A program made the translations under genes and the position numbers. The notes beneath the pieces were generated by a model, which was given only the letters and a program-made list of their open reading frames with translations, was not told where the DNA came from and made no database searches. From Bos javanicus (taxonomy: Eukaryota > Chordata > Mammalia > Artiodactyla > Bovidae): a DNA stretch of 64,000 nt. Of the stretch, positions 9,327 through 20,898 are shown one piece after another. The stretch is taken from positions 8,556,001-8,620,000 of the forward strand of contig NC_083876.1 of the NCBI RefSeq assembly GCF_032452875.1, written 5' to 3'. The number at the start of each line of letters is the position of its first letter. The first letter of the stretch is position 1.

Positions 9327-10797
9327 CTCATGCACCAGCAAAGTAATGCTAAAAATTCTCCAAGCGAGGCTTCAAAAGTATGTGAACTGAGAACTTCCAG
9401 ATGTTCTAGCTGGATTTAGAAAAGGCAGAAGAACCAACTGCCAGCATCCTTTAGATCACAGAAAAAAGCAAAAGAGTTCCAGAACAAAACATCTACTTTT
9501 GCTTTATTGACTACACCAAAGCCTTTGATAGCAACACACTGTGGGAAATTCTTCAAGAGATGGGAATACCAGACCACCTTACCTGCCTCCTGAAAAATCT
9601 GTATGCAGGTCAAAAAGCAACAGTTAGAACCGGACATGGAACAATTGACTGGTTCCAAATCAAGGTAGGAGTATGTCAATCCTGTATATTGTCACCCTAC
9701 TTATTTAACTTATATGCAGAGCACGTCATGTGAAACGCCAGACTGGAGGAAGCACAAGCTGGAATCAAGATTTCTGGGAGAGATATCAATAACCTTAGAT
9801 ATGCAGATGATACCACCCTTATAGCAGAAAGTGAAGAGGAACTAAAGAGCCTCTTGATGCAAGTGCAAGAGGAGAGAGAAAAAGTTGGCTTAAAACTCAA
9901 CATTCAAAAAACAAAGATCATGGCATCTGGTACCATTGAAAGTGAAAATGAAAGTGAAAGTCGCTCAGTGGTGTCTGACTCTTTGCAACCCCATGCCAGG
10001 CTCTTCTGTCCATGGGATTCTCCAGGTAAAAATACTGGAGTGGATTGCCATGCCCTGCTCCAGAGGATCTTCCCAACCCAAGAATCAAACCTGCATCTCT
10101 TCTCTCCTGGATTGGCAGGCGGGTTCTTTACCACTAGCGCCACCTGGGAAGCCCATTACTTCATGACAAATAGATGGGGAAACAATGGAAACAGTGACAG
10201 ACTTTATTTTCTTGGGCTCCAAAATCACTGTAGATGGTGACTGCAGCCATAAAATTAAAAGAGGTTTGCTCCTTGGAAGAAAAGTTATGACCAACCCAGA
10301 TAGCATATATAAAAAGCAGAGACATTACTTTGCCAACAAAGGTCCGTCTAGTCAAAGCTATGGTTTTTCCAGTGGTCATGTATAGACGTGAGAGTTAGAC
10401 TATAAAGAAAGCTGAATGCCAAAGATGCTTTTGAACTGTGGTGTTGGAGAAGGCACTTGAGAGTCCCTTGCACTTTAAGGAGATCCAACCAGTCAATCCT
10501 AAAGGAAATCAACTCTGAATATTCATAGGAAGGACTGATACTGAAGCCGAAGCTCCAATACTTTGGCCACTTGATGTGAAGAACTGACTCCTTGGAAACT
10601 GACTCCTGATGCTGGGAAGGATTGAGGGGGGAGGAGAAGGGGATGACAGAGGATAAGATGGATGGATGGCATCACAGACTCAATGGACGTTGGTTTAGGT
10701 AAACTCTGGGAGTTGGTGATGGACAGGAAGGCCTGGCGTGCTGCGGTTCATGGGGTCACAAAGAGTTGGACACGACTGAGTGACTGAACTGAACTGA
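9327..10797 (+). mobile_element. BovB (copy 6), 5' truncated, interrupted by a SINE
   Basis: Sense BovB with the reverse transcriptase core: 'tatgcagatgatacc' near 9799 encodes YADDT, and the C-terminal part and a tail of GAACT-type repeats end near 10797. A SINE (9938-10153) split the frame after 'atggcatctgg'. It sits in L1-A; the L1 sequence on its right (10798) is not contiguous with that on its left. Confidence 0.92.
9938..10153 (-). mobile_element. Bov-tA SINE, antisense, in BovB copy 6
   Basis: Complete antisense SINE ending in the antisense head 'gccacctgggaagccc'. The target was the BovB stretch that reads 'ggtcccatcacttcatgg' in other copies; 'ccatt' is repeated at both junctions (9933-9937, 10153-10157), a short TSD or microhomology. 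Confidence 0.88.
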
Positions 10798-12585
10798 TTC
10801 TATTTTCTTAAAAATTACCCCCTTTATCATAAAATGTCTATCTTTGCCTCTTGTTACCTCTCTCGTGGCATGAAGTCTATTTTGATTGACATGAATATGG
10901 CTACACCCTCTTTATTTTGCCTGCCCTCTGCTTGGAGTATCACCTTCAATCGCCTCTCTTTGAGCCTATGTTTGTTTTTAAAGCTGAGGTGTTTCTCCTA
11001 GAGTCAGCATATAATTGGATCTTACTGTTTAACCCATGCAGCTGCTCTGCTTTTGACTGGTGAATGAAATGCATTTATATTAGGATGATTATTGACAGAT
11101 GATGACTTAGTCGTGCCACTTTATCTTTTGTTTTCCAATTGTCCTATATCTCCATTGTTTCTTTGTCCTTGTGTTTCTGTCTGCCATTTTAGTTTGGCTG
11201 TTTTCTATATTTTTTTTTTCAGATTCCCCTCTTTTTAAATGTTTCCTGTCTCTGCTACATTTATGTTTTGTGGTTGCCACGATGTTTTCTAAAATAATCA
11301 TTTTATACAAAAAAACACTCCTGTGCCAAAAAAAAAAAAAATCTTCATAGTTAAAATAGTCCTTTCTCTGCTGATAAGAATTTGTCTTTATTTGCCTATA
11401 CAGATTCCATTCATTTTCTCTTCCTCTTTTATGTTTTTATGTCTCACATATCCCTTTTTATGTTGCAAGTTTGTTACCAAACTGAAATAGCTATTGTTAT
11501 TTTTACTGTTTTTTCTCCTTTTAATCTTTATGCTATAATTAAGTGTTTAACAACCTCTTCTGATACAGAGTTGTGGTTTTCTGATCCAGTCTATTTATCA
11601 CCTTACTTAAGATTTTCTGCACTTTTGCCCTTTCTTTTCCTTTTTAAGGGTGAATAGCTCCTTTCAAAATATCCTGTGAGGCAGATCTAATGGTGATGAA
11701 CTCCCTCAGCTTACATTTGTCCAGGAAAGCTTTTATTTCTCCATATCCAAAGGGGTAGCTTCCCTGGATAGGGTACTCTTGGTTGACAGATTTTGCGTTC
11801 AATACTTTGAGACTGTCATTCCACTCTCCCCTAGCCTGTAGAGTTTCTGCTGAGACAGCCATCCTTTGTTCCTTGGCTGCTTTGAAATTCTTTCTTTTTC
11901 ATCGATTTTTTGACGTTTTAATATAATGGGTCTTAGAAACAGTCTTTGTGCATGGAGGTAACTAGGCACTCTCTTAGCTTTCTATACTTGCGTACCCTGT
12001 TCCTTCCCAGATTTGTAGTGCTCTCAGCTATGATTTAACAAACTCCTACTCCTTTCTCCCTCTGGGATACCCATTATCTTCATGCTGTACTTCCTCATGA
12101 AGTTTGATAGTTCTTATAGAATTTTTAAGATCTTCGTTCTCCCTCTTCTTCTACCTGTACCATTTCTATCACTGAGCTCACTTATTCTCTCTTTCTTATA
12201 ATCTGCTCTGTTTCCAGGGCTTTCTAATGCATTCTTTATCTCATTTATTCAGTTCCTCAGCTCCAAATTTTTTGCTTGGTTCTTTTTAGAGTTTCCATTT
12301 CTTTGGTAAATATTCCTTCTGTTCATTAATTTTATTCCTGAGCTCAATGAACTTTCTTTACGAATTTTCTAATACTGCATAGAGTTGTTTCCTGACAGCT
12401 ATTTTGAATTCTCTATCAGATCACAATATTCTGTGAATTTATCAATTTCTTTGTAGGATACTGTGATACTATGCTTGTTCATGTACTTAATAAGTTGTTT
12501 CTCTTTTGGTGCACTTGAAATACTGAACACCTTTCTTCCTTAGACAAAGAGGATTTGTTTTTGTTTTTTCACTTGATTAAGATAA
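10798..12585 (-). mobile_element. L1-A segment 5 (ORF2 N-terminal part and ORF1)
   Basis: Antisense L1 upstream region: 'aagtctattttgattgac' near 10873, 'gtttctcctagagtcagcatat' near 10991 (antisense ORF2 start region), and the antisense inter-ORF/ORF1 part around 11700-12470 ('gtagagtttctgctgagac' near 11839). Several hundred bases of the usual L1 sequence are missing between this segment and 9326. Alternatively this is a separate L1; the register and decay fit the same copy. Confidence 0.65.
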
Positions 12586-12589
12586 TAGT

Positions 12590-15500
12590 TGTTTGCTCAT
12601 GTCTAACTTTTTGAGACCGCATGGACGCCCAGGGTAAGAGAAACCCAAGTAAGATGGTAGGTGTTGCAAGAGGGCATCAGAGGGCAGACACACTGAAACC
12701 ATACTCACAGGAAACAAGTCAATCTAATCACACTAGGACCACAGCCTTGTCTAACCCAATGAAACTAAGCCATGCCTGTGGGGCAACCCAAGACGGGCAG
12801 GTCACATGACAGAATGTGGTCCACTGGAGAAGGGAATGGCAAACCACTTCAGTATTCTTGCCTTGAGAACCCCATGAACACTATGAAAAGGAAAAATGAT
12901 AGGATACTGAAAGAGGAACTCCCCAGGTCAGTAGGTGCCCAATATGCTACTGGACATCAGTGGAGAAATAACTCCAGAAAGAATGAAGGGATGGAGCCAA
13001 AGCAAAAACAATACCCAGCTGTGGATGTGACTGGTGATAGAAGCAAGGTCCAATGCTATAAAGAGCAATATTGCATAGGAACCTGGAATGTCAGGTCCAT
13101 GAATCAAGGCAAATTGGAAGTGATCAAACAAGAGATGGCAAGAGTGAATGTCGACATTCTAGGAATCAGCGAACTCAAATGGACTGGAATGGTGAATTTA
13201 ACTCAGATGACCATTATATCTACTACTGCAGACAGGAATCCCTCAGAAGAAATAGAGTAGCCATCATAGTCAACAAAAGAGTCCATAATGCATTACTAGG
13301 ATGCAATCTCAAAAAAGACAGAATGATCTCTGTTTGTTTCCAAGGCAAACCATTCAATATCACAGTAATCCAAGTCTATGCCCCAACCAGTAATGCTGAA
13401 GAAGCTGAAGTTGAACAGTTCTATGAAGACCTACAAGACCTTTTAGAACTAACACCCAAAAAAGATGTCCTTTTCATTATAGGGGACTGGAATGCAAAAG
13501 TAGGAAGTCGAGAAACACCTGGAGTAACAGGCAAATTTGGCCTTGGAATATGGAATGGAGCAGGGCAAAGACTAATAGAGTTTTGCCAAGAAAATGCACT
13601 GGTCATAGCAAACACCCTCTTCCAACAACACAAGAGAAGATGCTACACATGGACATCACCTGATGGTCAACACCAAAATCAGATTGATCATGTTCTTTGC
13701 AGCCAAAGATAGAGAAGCTCTATACAGTCAACAAAAACAAGACCGGGAGCTGACTGTGGCTCAGATCATGAACTCCTTATTACCAAATTCAGATTTAAAT
13801 TGAAGAAAGTAGGGGAAACCACTAGACCATTCAGGTATGACCTAAATCAAATTCCTTATGATTATACAGTAGAAGTGAGAAATAGATTTTAGGGCCTAGA
13901 TCTGATAGATAGACTGCCTGATGAATTTTGGAATGAGGTTCGTGACATTGTACAGGAAACAGGGATCAAGACCATCCCCATGGAAAAGAAATGCAAAAAA
14001 GCAAAATGGCTGTCTGGGGAAGCCTTACAAATAGCTGTGAGAAGAAGAGAAGCAAAAAACAAAGGAGAAAAGGAAAGATATAAGCATCTGAATGCAGAGT
14101 TCCAAAGAATAGCAAGAAGAGATAAGAAAGCCTTCCTCAGCGATCAATGCAAAGAAATAGAGGAAAACAACAGAATGGGAAAGACTAGGGATCTCTTCAA
14201 GAAGATTAGAGATACCAAGGAAACATTTCATGCAAAGATGGGCTCGATAAAGGACAGAAATGGTATGGACCTAATAGAAGCAGAAGATATTAAGAAGAAG
14301 TGGCAAGAATACACAGAAGAACTGTACAAAAAAAAAACTTCATGACCAAGATAATCACAATGATGTGATCACTGACCAAGAGCCAGACATCCTGGAATGT
14401 GAAGTCAAGTGGGCCTTAGAAAGCATCACTACGAACAAAGCTAGTGGAAGTGATGGAATTCCAGTGGAGCTATTTCAAATCCTGAAAGATGATGCTGTGA
14501 AAGTGCTGCACTCAATATGCCAGCAAATTTGGAAAACTCAGCAGTGGCCACAAGACTGGAAAAGGTCAGTTTTCATTCCAGTCCCAAAGAAAGGCAATGC
14601 CAAAGAATGCCCAAACTACCGCACAATTGCACTCATCTCACATGCTATTAAAGTAATGCTCAAAATTGTCCAAGCCAGGCTTCAGCAATACGTGAACCGT
14701 GAACTTCCTGATGTTCAAGCTGGTTTTAGAAAAGGCAGAGGAACCAGAGACCAAATTGCCAACATCTGCTGAATCACGGAAAAAGCAAGAGAGTTCCAGA
14801 AAAACATCTATTTCTGCTTTATTGACTATGCCAAAGCCTTTGACTGTGTGGATCACAATAAACTGTGGACAATTCTGAAAGAGATGGGAATACCAGAGCA
14901 CCTGACCTGCCTCTTGAGAAATCTGTATGCAGGTCAGGAAGCAACAGTTAGAACTGGACATGGAACAACAGACTGGTTCCAAATAGGAAAAGGATTACCT
15001 CAAGGCTGTATATTGTCACCCTGCTTATTTAACTTCTATGCAGAGTACATCATGAGAAACCCTGGGCTGGAAGAAGCACAAGCTGGAATCAAGATTGCCG
15101 GGAGAAATACCAATAACCTCAGATATGCAGATGACACCACCCTTATGGCAAAAAGTGAAGAGGAACTCAAAAGCCTCTTGATGAAAGTGAAAGTGGAGAG
15201 TGAAAAAGTTGGCTTAAAGCTCAACATTCAGAAAACTGAGATCATGGCATCTGGTCCCATCACTTCATGGGAAATAGATGGGGAAACAGTGGAAACAGTG
15301 TCAGACTTTATTTTTTGGGCTCCAAAATCACTGTAGATGGTGACTGCAGCCATGAAATTAAAAGACGCTTACTCCTTGGAAGAAACGTTATGTCCAACCT
15401 ATATAGCATATTCAAAAGCAGAGACATTACTTTGCCAACAAAGGTCCGTCTAGTCAAGGCTATGGTTTTTCCAGTGGTCATGTATGGATGTGAGAGTTGG

Positions 15501-15908
15501 ACTGTGAAGAAGGCTGAGTGCAGAAGAATTGATGCTTTTGAACTGTGGTGTTGGAAAAGACTCTTGAGAGTCCCTTGGACTGCAAGGAGATCCAACCAGT
15601 CCATTCTGAAGGAGATCAGCCCTGGGATTTCTTTGGTAGGAATGATGCTAAAGCTGAAACTCCAGTACTTTGGCCATCTCATATGAAGAGTTGACTCCTT
15701 GGAAAAGACTCTGATGCTGGGAGGGATTGGGGTCAGGAGGAGAAGGGAACGACAGAGGATGAGATGGCTGGATGGCATCACTGACTCGATGGACGTGAGT
15801 CTGAGTGAACTCTGGGAGTTGGTGATGGACAGGGAGGCCTGGCATGCTGCGATTCATGGGGTCGCAAAGAGTCGGACACGACTGAGCAACTGAACTGAAC
15901 TGAACTGG
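12590..15908 (+). mobile_element. BovB (copy 7), near full length
   Basis: At 3.3 kb this is the longest BovB here. It contains the 5' leader (12590-12815), an APE-type endonuclease domain, a reverse transcriptase domain and the 3' end with GAACT repeats (15886-15905). BovB is an RTE-clade non-LTR retrotransposon; by established knowledge ruminants acquired it horizontally. It is low in divergence but its frame is broken (see the separate ORF entry). It follows L1-A ORF1 sequence directly. TSDs are not clear, although 'acttgat' occurs both at 12571 and 16386. Confidence 0.93.
12910..15890 (+). pseudogene. BovB endonuclease-reverse transcriptase ORF, disabled
   Basis: Domains in order: endonuclease from the GTWNVRSMNQGK motif (near 13080) with GDWNAK (about 13482-13499) and SDH (13761-13769) as catalytic landmarks, a basic linker (13980-14340), then reverse transcriptase with YADDT at 15124-15138 and a C-terminal RRSNQSILKEISPG segment near 15585. 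Breaks visible by frame: a one-base shift near 13191, stops at 13710-13712 and 13890-13892, a shift at the A-run 14328-14337, stops at 14770-14772 and 15684-15686, and a shift near 15317. At least three frameshifts and four stops, so it cannot supply protein. Confidence 0.9.
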
Positions 15909-15910
15909 AC

Positions 15911-16372
15911 TGGACTTTAGCTCACCAGGCTCCTCTGTCCATGGAAATCTCCCGGCAAAAACACTGGAGTGGGTAGCCATTCTCTTCTCCAGAGAGTCTT
16001 CCCGACCCAGGTATTGAACCCAGGTATCCTGCATTGCAGGCAGATACTTTACCAGATCAAAGAATCTGCTTTCAATGTAGGAGACACCAGTTTCATTCCT
16101 GGGTAGGGAAGATTCCCCCGGAGAAAAGACAAGCTACTCACTCCAGCATTCTTGGGCTTCCGTGGTGCTTCAGCTGGTAAAGAATCTGCCTGCAATGTGG
16201 GAGACCGGGGTTCAGAAGATCCGGGTTGGGAAGATCCCTTGGAGAAGGGAAAGGCTACGCACTCCATTATTCTGGCCTGGAGAATTCCATAGACTGTATA
16301 GTCCATGGGGTCGCAAAGAGTCGGACGCTTCTTTCACTTTCTTTACCATCTGAGCCAGCAGAGAAGCCCCCT
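15911..16372 (-). mobile_element. Antisense SINE split by another SINE
   Basis: Antisense Bov-tA body at 15911-16058 ending 'gcagatactttacca'; its missing antisense head resumes at 16344-16372 ('tttaccatctgagcc...gaagcc'). CTTTACCA is repeated at both junctions, as expected for a TSD of the inner element. The 3' end of the SINE is lost at its join with BovB copy 7. Confidence 0.82.
16059..16345 (+). mobile_element. Plus-strand SINE dimer inserted in the antisense SINE
   Basis: Two head units in tandem: a 5'-truncated first unit (16059-16153) and a second complete unit beginning 'tgggcttccgtggtgc' at 16154 and ending with 'gtcgcaaagagtcggac' near 16311. It carries the terminal 'tttcactttc' common to this SINE type. 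Confidence 0.82.
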
Positions 16373-16800
16373 AACGATTCCATGACTTGATAATTAGTTA
16401 TTCTTCGGTAGATGGCGCTATAGCACCAGAGTTTGGCTTCTCTTTCTAGGCTGCCTCTGGCTGTATTTGAAAATCTGCACTTTTTAGGACCTCCATTGGC
16501 TCTGCTAGAAATGTCACCTGGTGCCCCCGTGCCTCCAGGGTTGCTGGCTCTTTGTTGTTTCCAGGGGGACTGCTGTCACTTCTGTCGCCATCTGGAGCAC
16601 AAGGACAGTGGTGCCTCTGCTGTGTCTAGGATTACCTGGGTTGTGAGTTCTGCCTCAGTTATTCCAACAGCTTCGCTTCTTCTGCCTGCTCCAATCCACC
16701 CACCTTCCGGAGTACGGATGAGTGGAATTCTCCGGTGCCTTGGTGTGTTGGATAGAGGAGTCTTCGTTGACTTATCAATGCTTTACTGTTTTTAAATTGA
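16373..16800. other. GC-richer block, possibly L1 5' region
   Basis: This stretch has higher GC than its surroundings and a 120-residue plus frame (16433-16795) without recognisable domains. Its position beyond the L1-A ORF1 segment and the BovB/SINE insertion fits an antisense L1 5' UTR, but I do not recognise the sequence. Not called as a gene. Confidence 0.35.
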
Positions 16801-17229
16801 AGGTGATATAAACAGTGTCTCACACCACCCTGATGCTGATGTCACTCCTTCTATAAGTGATTACTTCGTAAAAGAAAGCATCTCAGGCAACATAGCAGAG
16901 GCAAAATGTCCTTAGCCCTCAATGCAAGAAGGATAGAACTTCTAAAACTGACATTAAAATTTTAACGAAGAGACTTATAATTATAGTATTTTTAAAACAA
17001 ATTTCAAAACAATATGCTGTAGTAAATTAATGTCCTTTATAATCATGTTGTTATCTAAAATCTAATAAAATGCATATTTATGGGCATTTATTTATATTTA
17101 CATTTATATTTATATAAGGGGCTATATTTATATATGCACTTACATATAAGAGAGAAGATGGTAAAATGATATGTAAAAATTAAGTGTAAGTATGTTATAT
17201 ACATATATATTAACAAGACGAGAAGTTTT
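16801..17229. other. Unassigned AT-rich sequence
   Basis: No coding signal. 17020-17215 is rich in TATTTA and TATA motifs without a regular repeat unit. Confidence 0.4.
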
Positions 17230-17640
17230 GGATTGTTGAATAATCAGTGCACTGGATGACAGTTAAAGGATTAATAACTTTAATATATAATGAGAACTTA
17301 TAAGTCAACAATAAAAAGTCAAACACCAAAAATTTTTGAAATTAAGTACATAATATTTTTGAAAAAACATAAAAACAGCAAGAAAAATAATTTTAGCCTT
17401 ACTAGCAATCAAAAAAAAAAACCAAATTACAATTAATGGGATTTCATATTTTGCCTACAGACTGGAAGAGACGTTAAAAAATTAACAAGGGCTCTAGGAA
17501 AGGGAACTCTCATCCGCTGTTGGCAGCAATTTCCACAAATTATGGGAGAGAGTATACGAATGGGTGCAAAAACCTTAAGAATATCCCTACTTGGTGGTCT
17601 AAAATTCCGCTTATAGTAACTTGCCCAAAGAAAGGGAGTT
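17230..17640 (+). mobile_element. Ancient L1 (L1ME-like) ORF2 fragment
   Basis: Plus-strand remnants of the distal ORF2: 'ataagtcaacaataaaaag' near 17300, 'ccaaattacaattaatggg' near 17422 and 'aactctcatccgctgttgg' near 17504 follow the order found in L1ME consensus sequences. Heavy indel load. By-eye assignment. Confidence 0.55.
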
Positions 17641-17959
17641 ACCAATTTGGAGAAAATGATATTCTATCTAGCGGTCTGTGGGTTGGCAAGGAGTCCTTGT
17701 CTGGAGAGGAAGACACCAGATTCATTCTCATGACAGGTGAGCATGACGGTGATTGCCTTGCTCTGACTTCATGACTTTTAGTCTTCTGGCGGCACATCTT
17801 CAGACCTACTGAATTGAGCTAAGTCACCGTCAGAACACCAGCGTCTCATTCCTAATCCTAATTCTCTTGAGCTCATTCCTGAATAGCACCCAGAAGATAC
17901 AGAGAATGACAGATGTTACCTACGACCAAGCCCAGGATTCAAAAGAAAAGTCAGAACCC
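17641..17959. other. Unassigned sequence
   Basis: No family recognised. A short frame (to 17774) has no domain signal. Confidence 0.4.
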
Positions 17960-19102
17960 AGAAGTCACAGGAAGGTATATTAACTTGACAGAGCAACTTT
18001 AGATGTCCACACCTCAAAAAACTCATAAACTATTAGAGACAAGTAAAGAGGTGGACAAAATATATTTGCCACATGTATGTCAAAGACCAAATATTCTTAA
18101 TTTCCCAAAGCTCTTACAGATCAATATATAAGGATGAAGCTAGAACCTATTATGCAGAGTGAAGTGAGTCAGAAAGAGAAAGATAAATACCATATTCTAA
18201 TGCACATACACGGAATCTAGAAAAATGGTACTGAAGAATTTATTTACAGGGCAGCAATGGAGAAACGGACATAGAGAATAGATTTATGGACATGGGGAGA
18301 GGGGAAGAGAGGGTGAGATGTATGGAAAGAGTAACATGGAAACTTACATTAACACACGTAAAATATGTTAGCCAAGATAGCCAAGGGAAATTTGCTGTAG
18401 GGCTCAGAAAACACAAACAGGGACTCTGTATCAACCTAGAGGGGTGGGATGGGGTGGGAGAGGGGAGGGAGTTTCAAAAGGGAGGGGATATATGTATACC
18501 TATGGCTGATTCATGTTGAGGTTTGACAGAAAACAACAATATTCTGTAAAGCAATTGTCCCTCAATAAAAAAATAAATTAAAAAAAAGACCAAACTCTAA
18601 TTTTTAAAATGGACAAAAGACATTTATTGGCTGTTCAGATAAAAATAAATATAATTTTTAATCACATCAGAGGAAATCAACCTTAATAATAGTTAAACAA
18701 ACGCAAATTAAAAACACTGAGACATCACTTTTTACCTCTTTGACTAACAAAGACCAAGATTGGTAATCTTTTGTGTTAGTAATAGAGTATTGACATAGAA
18801 TCCATCATACATAACTGATGTCTGTAACAAGTTGATATAATATATATGGAGGTCAAGTTAAAAAGATTTATTACTATTTAATATGAAAATATGCTTAGAT
18901 CCACAATTATACCTATAGAAATTGATCAACACATATACTTATAAATGTGCAAAAAGCTGAAGTCATCCATTGCCACACTGTTTACAGTAGCAAAAGGCAG
19001 GAAACAATCTAAATATTCATTAGCAACATACTTTTAAAGTAAATATATACAATAATCTATTATGAAGCAATTAAAAAATACATATGTATTTATATTTATA
19101 TA
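17960..19102 (+). mobile_element. Second ancient L1ME fragment, interrupted by a younger L1 tail
   Basis: Distal ORF2 landmarks in plus orientation flank the younger insert: 'caaagctcttacagatcaat' (18107-18126), then 'aaatggacaaaagacattt' (near 18607), 'acactgtttacagtagcaaaag' (18976-18997) and 'aaacaatctaaatattcatt' (19003). The same element region as at 17230-17640, so this is a second, independent copy. Confidence 0.6.
18127..18588 (+). mobile_element. L1 3' end (ruminant type), 5' truncated
   Basis: Begins in terminal ORF2/3' UTR ('gtgaagtgagtcagaaagag' near 18160), passes a G-rich tract (18440-18490) and ends with 'ctgtaaagcaattgtccctc' and an A-rich tail (18566-18588). Inserted in L1ME. 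The same 3'-UTR family supplies the foreign segment found at 48441-48564. Confidence 0.8.
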
Positions 19103-19108
19103 CCACAC

Positions 19109-19142
<34 letters not shown>
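19103..19142. repeat. CA microsatellite
   Basis: Interrupted (CA)n with two CATA breaks; about 40 bases. Confidence 0.95.
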
Positions 19143-19313
19143 TTATGGAGAATGACTTCCATTTGCTGTTTAATATTTTAAAAAAGAACTGCAGAAGAAT
19201 GTGCACATTTTGCTTCCATTTTTTGAATAAAACATTAAAGTACATGCGTTTCATCAGCTTAGTCTATCTCTAGAAGAATTTATAAGAACATTTGCTACTT
19301 GATAGCAACAGCC

Positions 19314-19592
19314 ACAGAGAAGGCAATGGCAACCCACTCCAGTACTCTTGCCTGGAAAATCCCATGGACGGAGGGGCCTGGTAGGCTGCAGTCCATGGGG
19401 TCGCTAGGAGTCGGACACAACTGAGTGACTTCACTTTCACTTTTCACTTTCATGCATTGGAGAAGGAAATGGCAACCCACTCCAGTGTTCTTGCCTGGAG
19501 AATCCCAGGGATGCGGGAGCCTGGTGGGCTGCTGTCTATAGGGTCGCACAGAGTCAGACACAACTGAAGCAACTTAGCAGCAGCAGCAGTCT
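19314..19592 (+). mobile_element. BOV-A2 SINE (dimer) with AGC tail
   Basis: Two BovB-derived monomers (starting 'gagaaggcaatggcaaccc' at 19316 and 'gagaaggaaatggcaaccc' at 19460) joined by a linker of TTTCACTTT-type repeats (19427-19450). It ends in (AGC)n at 19577-19591. Confidence 0.92.
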
Positions 19593-19610
19593 GTCTCCAG
19601 AACCAGTGTT

Positions 19611-20887
19611 CAGCTCAGTTCAGTTCAGTCACTTAGTTGTGTCCGACTCTTTGCGACCCCATGAATCGCAGCACACCAGGCCTCCCTGTCCATCACCAAT
19701 TCGCGGAGTTCACTCAGACTCACGTCCATTGAGTCAGTGATACCATCCAGCCATCTCATCCTCTGTCATTCCCTTCTCCTCCTTCCCCCAATCCCTCCCA
19801 GCATCAGAGTTGTTTCCAATGAGTCAACTCTTCACATGAGGTGGCCAAAGTACTGGAGTTTCAGCTTTAGCATCATTCCTTCCAAAGAAATCCCAGGGCT
19901 GATCTCCTTCAAAATGGACTGGTTGGATCTCCTTGCAGTCCAAGGGACTCTCAACAGTCTTCTCCAACACCACAGTTCAAAGGCATCAGTTCTTCGGCGC
20001 TCAGCCTTCTTCACAGTCCAACTCTCACATCCATACATAACCACAGGAAAAACCATAGCCTTGACTAGACGGACCTTTGTTGGCAAAGTAATGTCTCTGC
20101 TTTTGAATATGCTATCTAGGTTGGTCATAACTTTCCTTCCAAGGAGTAAGCGTCTTTTAATTTCATGGCTGCACTCATTATCTGCAGTGATTTTTGGAGC
20201 CCCAAAAGATAAAGTCTGACACTGTTTCCACTGTTTCCCCATATATTTCCCATGAAGTGATGGGACCAGATGCCATGATCTTAGTTTTCTGAATGTTGAG
20301 CTTTAAGCCAACTCTCCTTTCACTTTCATCAAGAGGCTTTTTAGTTCCTCTTCACTTTCTGCCATAAGGGTGGTGTCATCTGCATATCTGAGGTTATTGA
20401 TATTTCTCCCGGCAATCTTGATTCCAGCTTGTGCTTCATCCAGCCCAGGGTTTCTCATGATGTACTCTGCATAGAAGTTAAATAAGCAGGGTGACAATAT
20501 ACAGCCTTGACGTACTCCTTTTCCTATTTGGAACCAGTCTGTTGTTCCATGTCCAGTCCTAACTGTTGCTTCCTGACCTGCCTACAGATTTCTCAAGAGG
20601 CAGGTCAGGTGCTCTGGTATTCCCATCTCTTTCAGAATTGTCCACAGTTTATTGTGATCCACACAGTCAAAGGCTTTGGCATAGTCAATAAAGCAAAAAT
20701 AGATGTTTTTATGGAACTCTGTTGCTTTTTCCGTGATTCAGCAGATGTTGGCAATTTGGTCTCTGGTTCCTCTGCCTTTTCTAAAACCAGCTTGAACATC
20801 AGGAAGTTCACGGTTCACGTATTGCTGAAGCCTGGCTTGGAGAATTTTGAGCATTACTTTACTAGCATGTGAGATGAGTGCGATTGT
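19611..20887 (-). mobile_element. BovB (copy 8), 5' truncated, perfect 11-bp TSD
   Basis: A 1,277-base antisense insertion bounded by GAACCAGTGTT at 19600-19610 and 20888-20898. It contains antisense YADD near 20382-20395 and long open remnants (minus 19832-20242), so it is fairly young. Truncated in the reverse transcriptase N-terminal region, about 12 bases from the truncation point of copy 4. Confidence 0.95.
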
Positions 20888-20898
20888 GAACCAGTGTT

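Noticed and set aside
12910..15890. Intact, mobile BovB
   Set aside because: At least three frameshifts and four stop codons in the single ORF.
16433..16795. 120-residue frame in GC-richer DNA
   Set aside because: No domain, no splice context and a setting inside repeat debris; the length is expected by chance at this GC.
19577..19591. CAG repeat tract as coding polyglutamine
   Set aside because: It is the (AGC)n tail of a BOV-A2 SINE.
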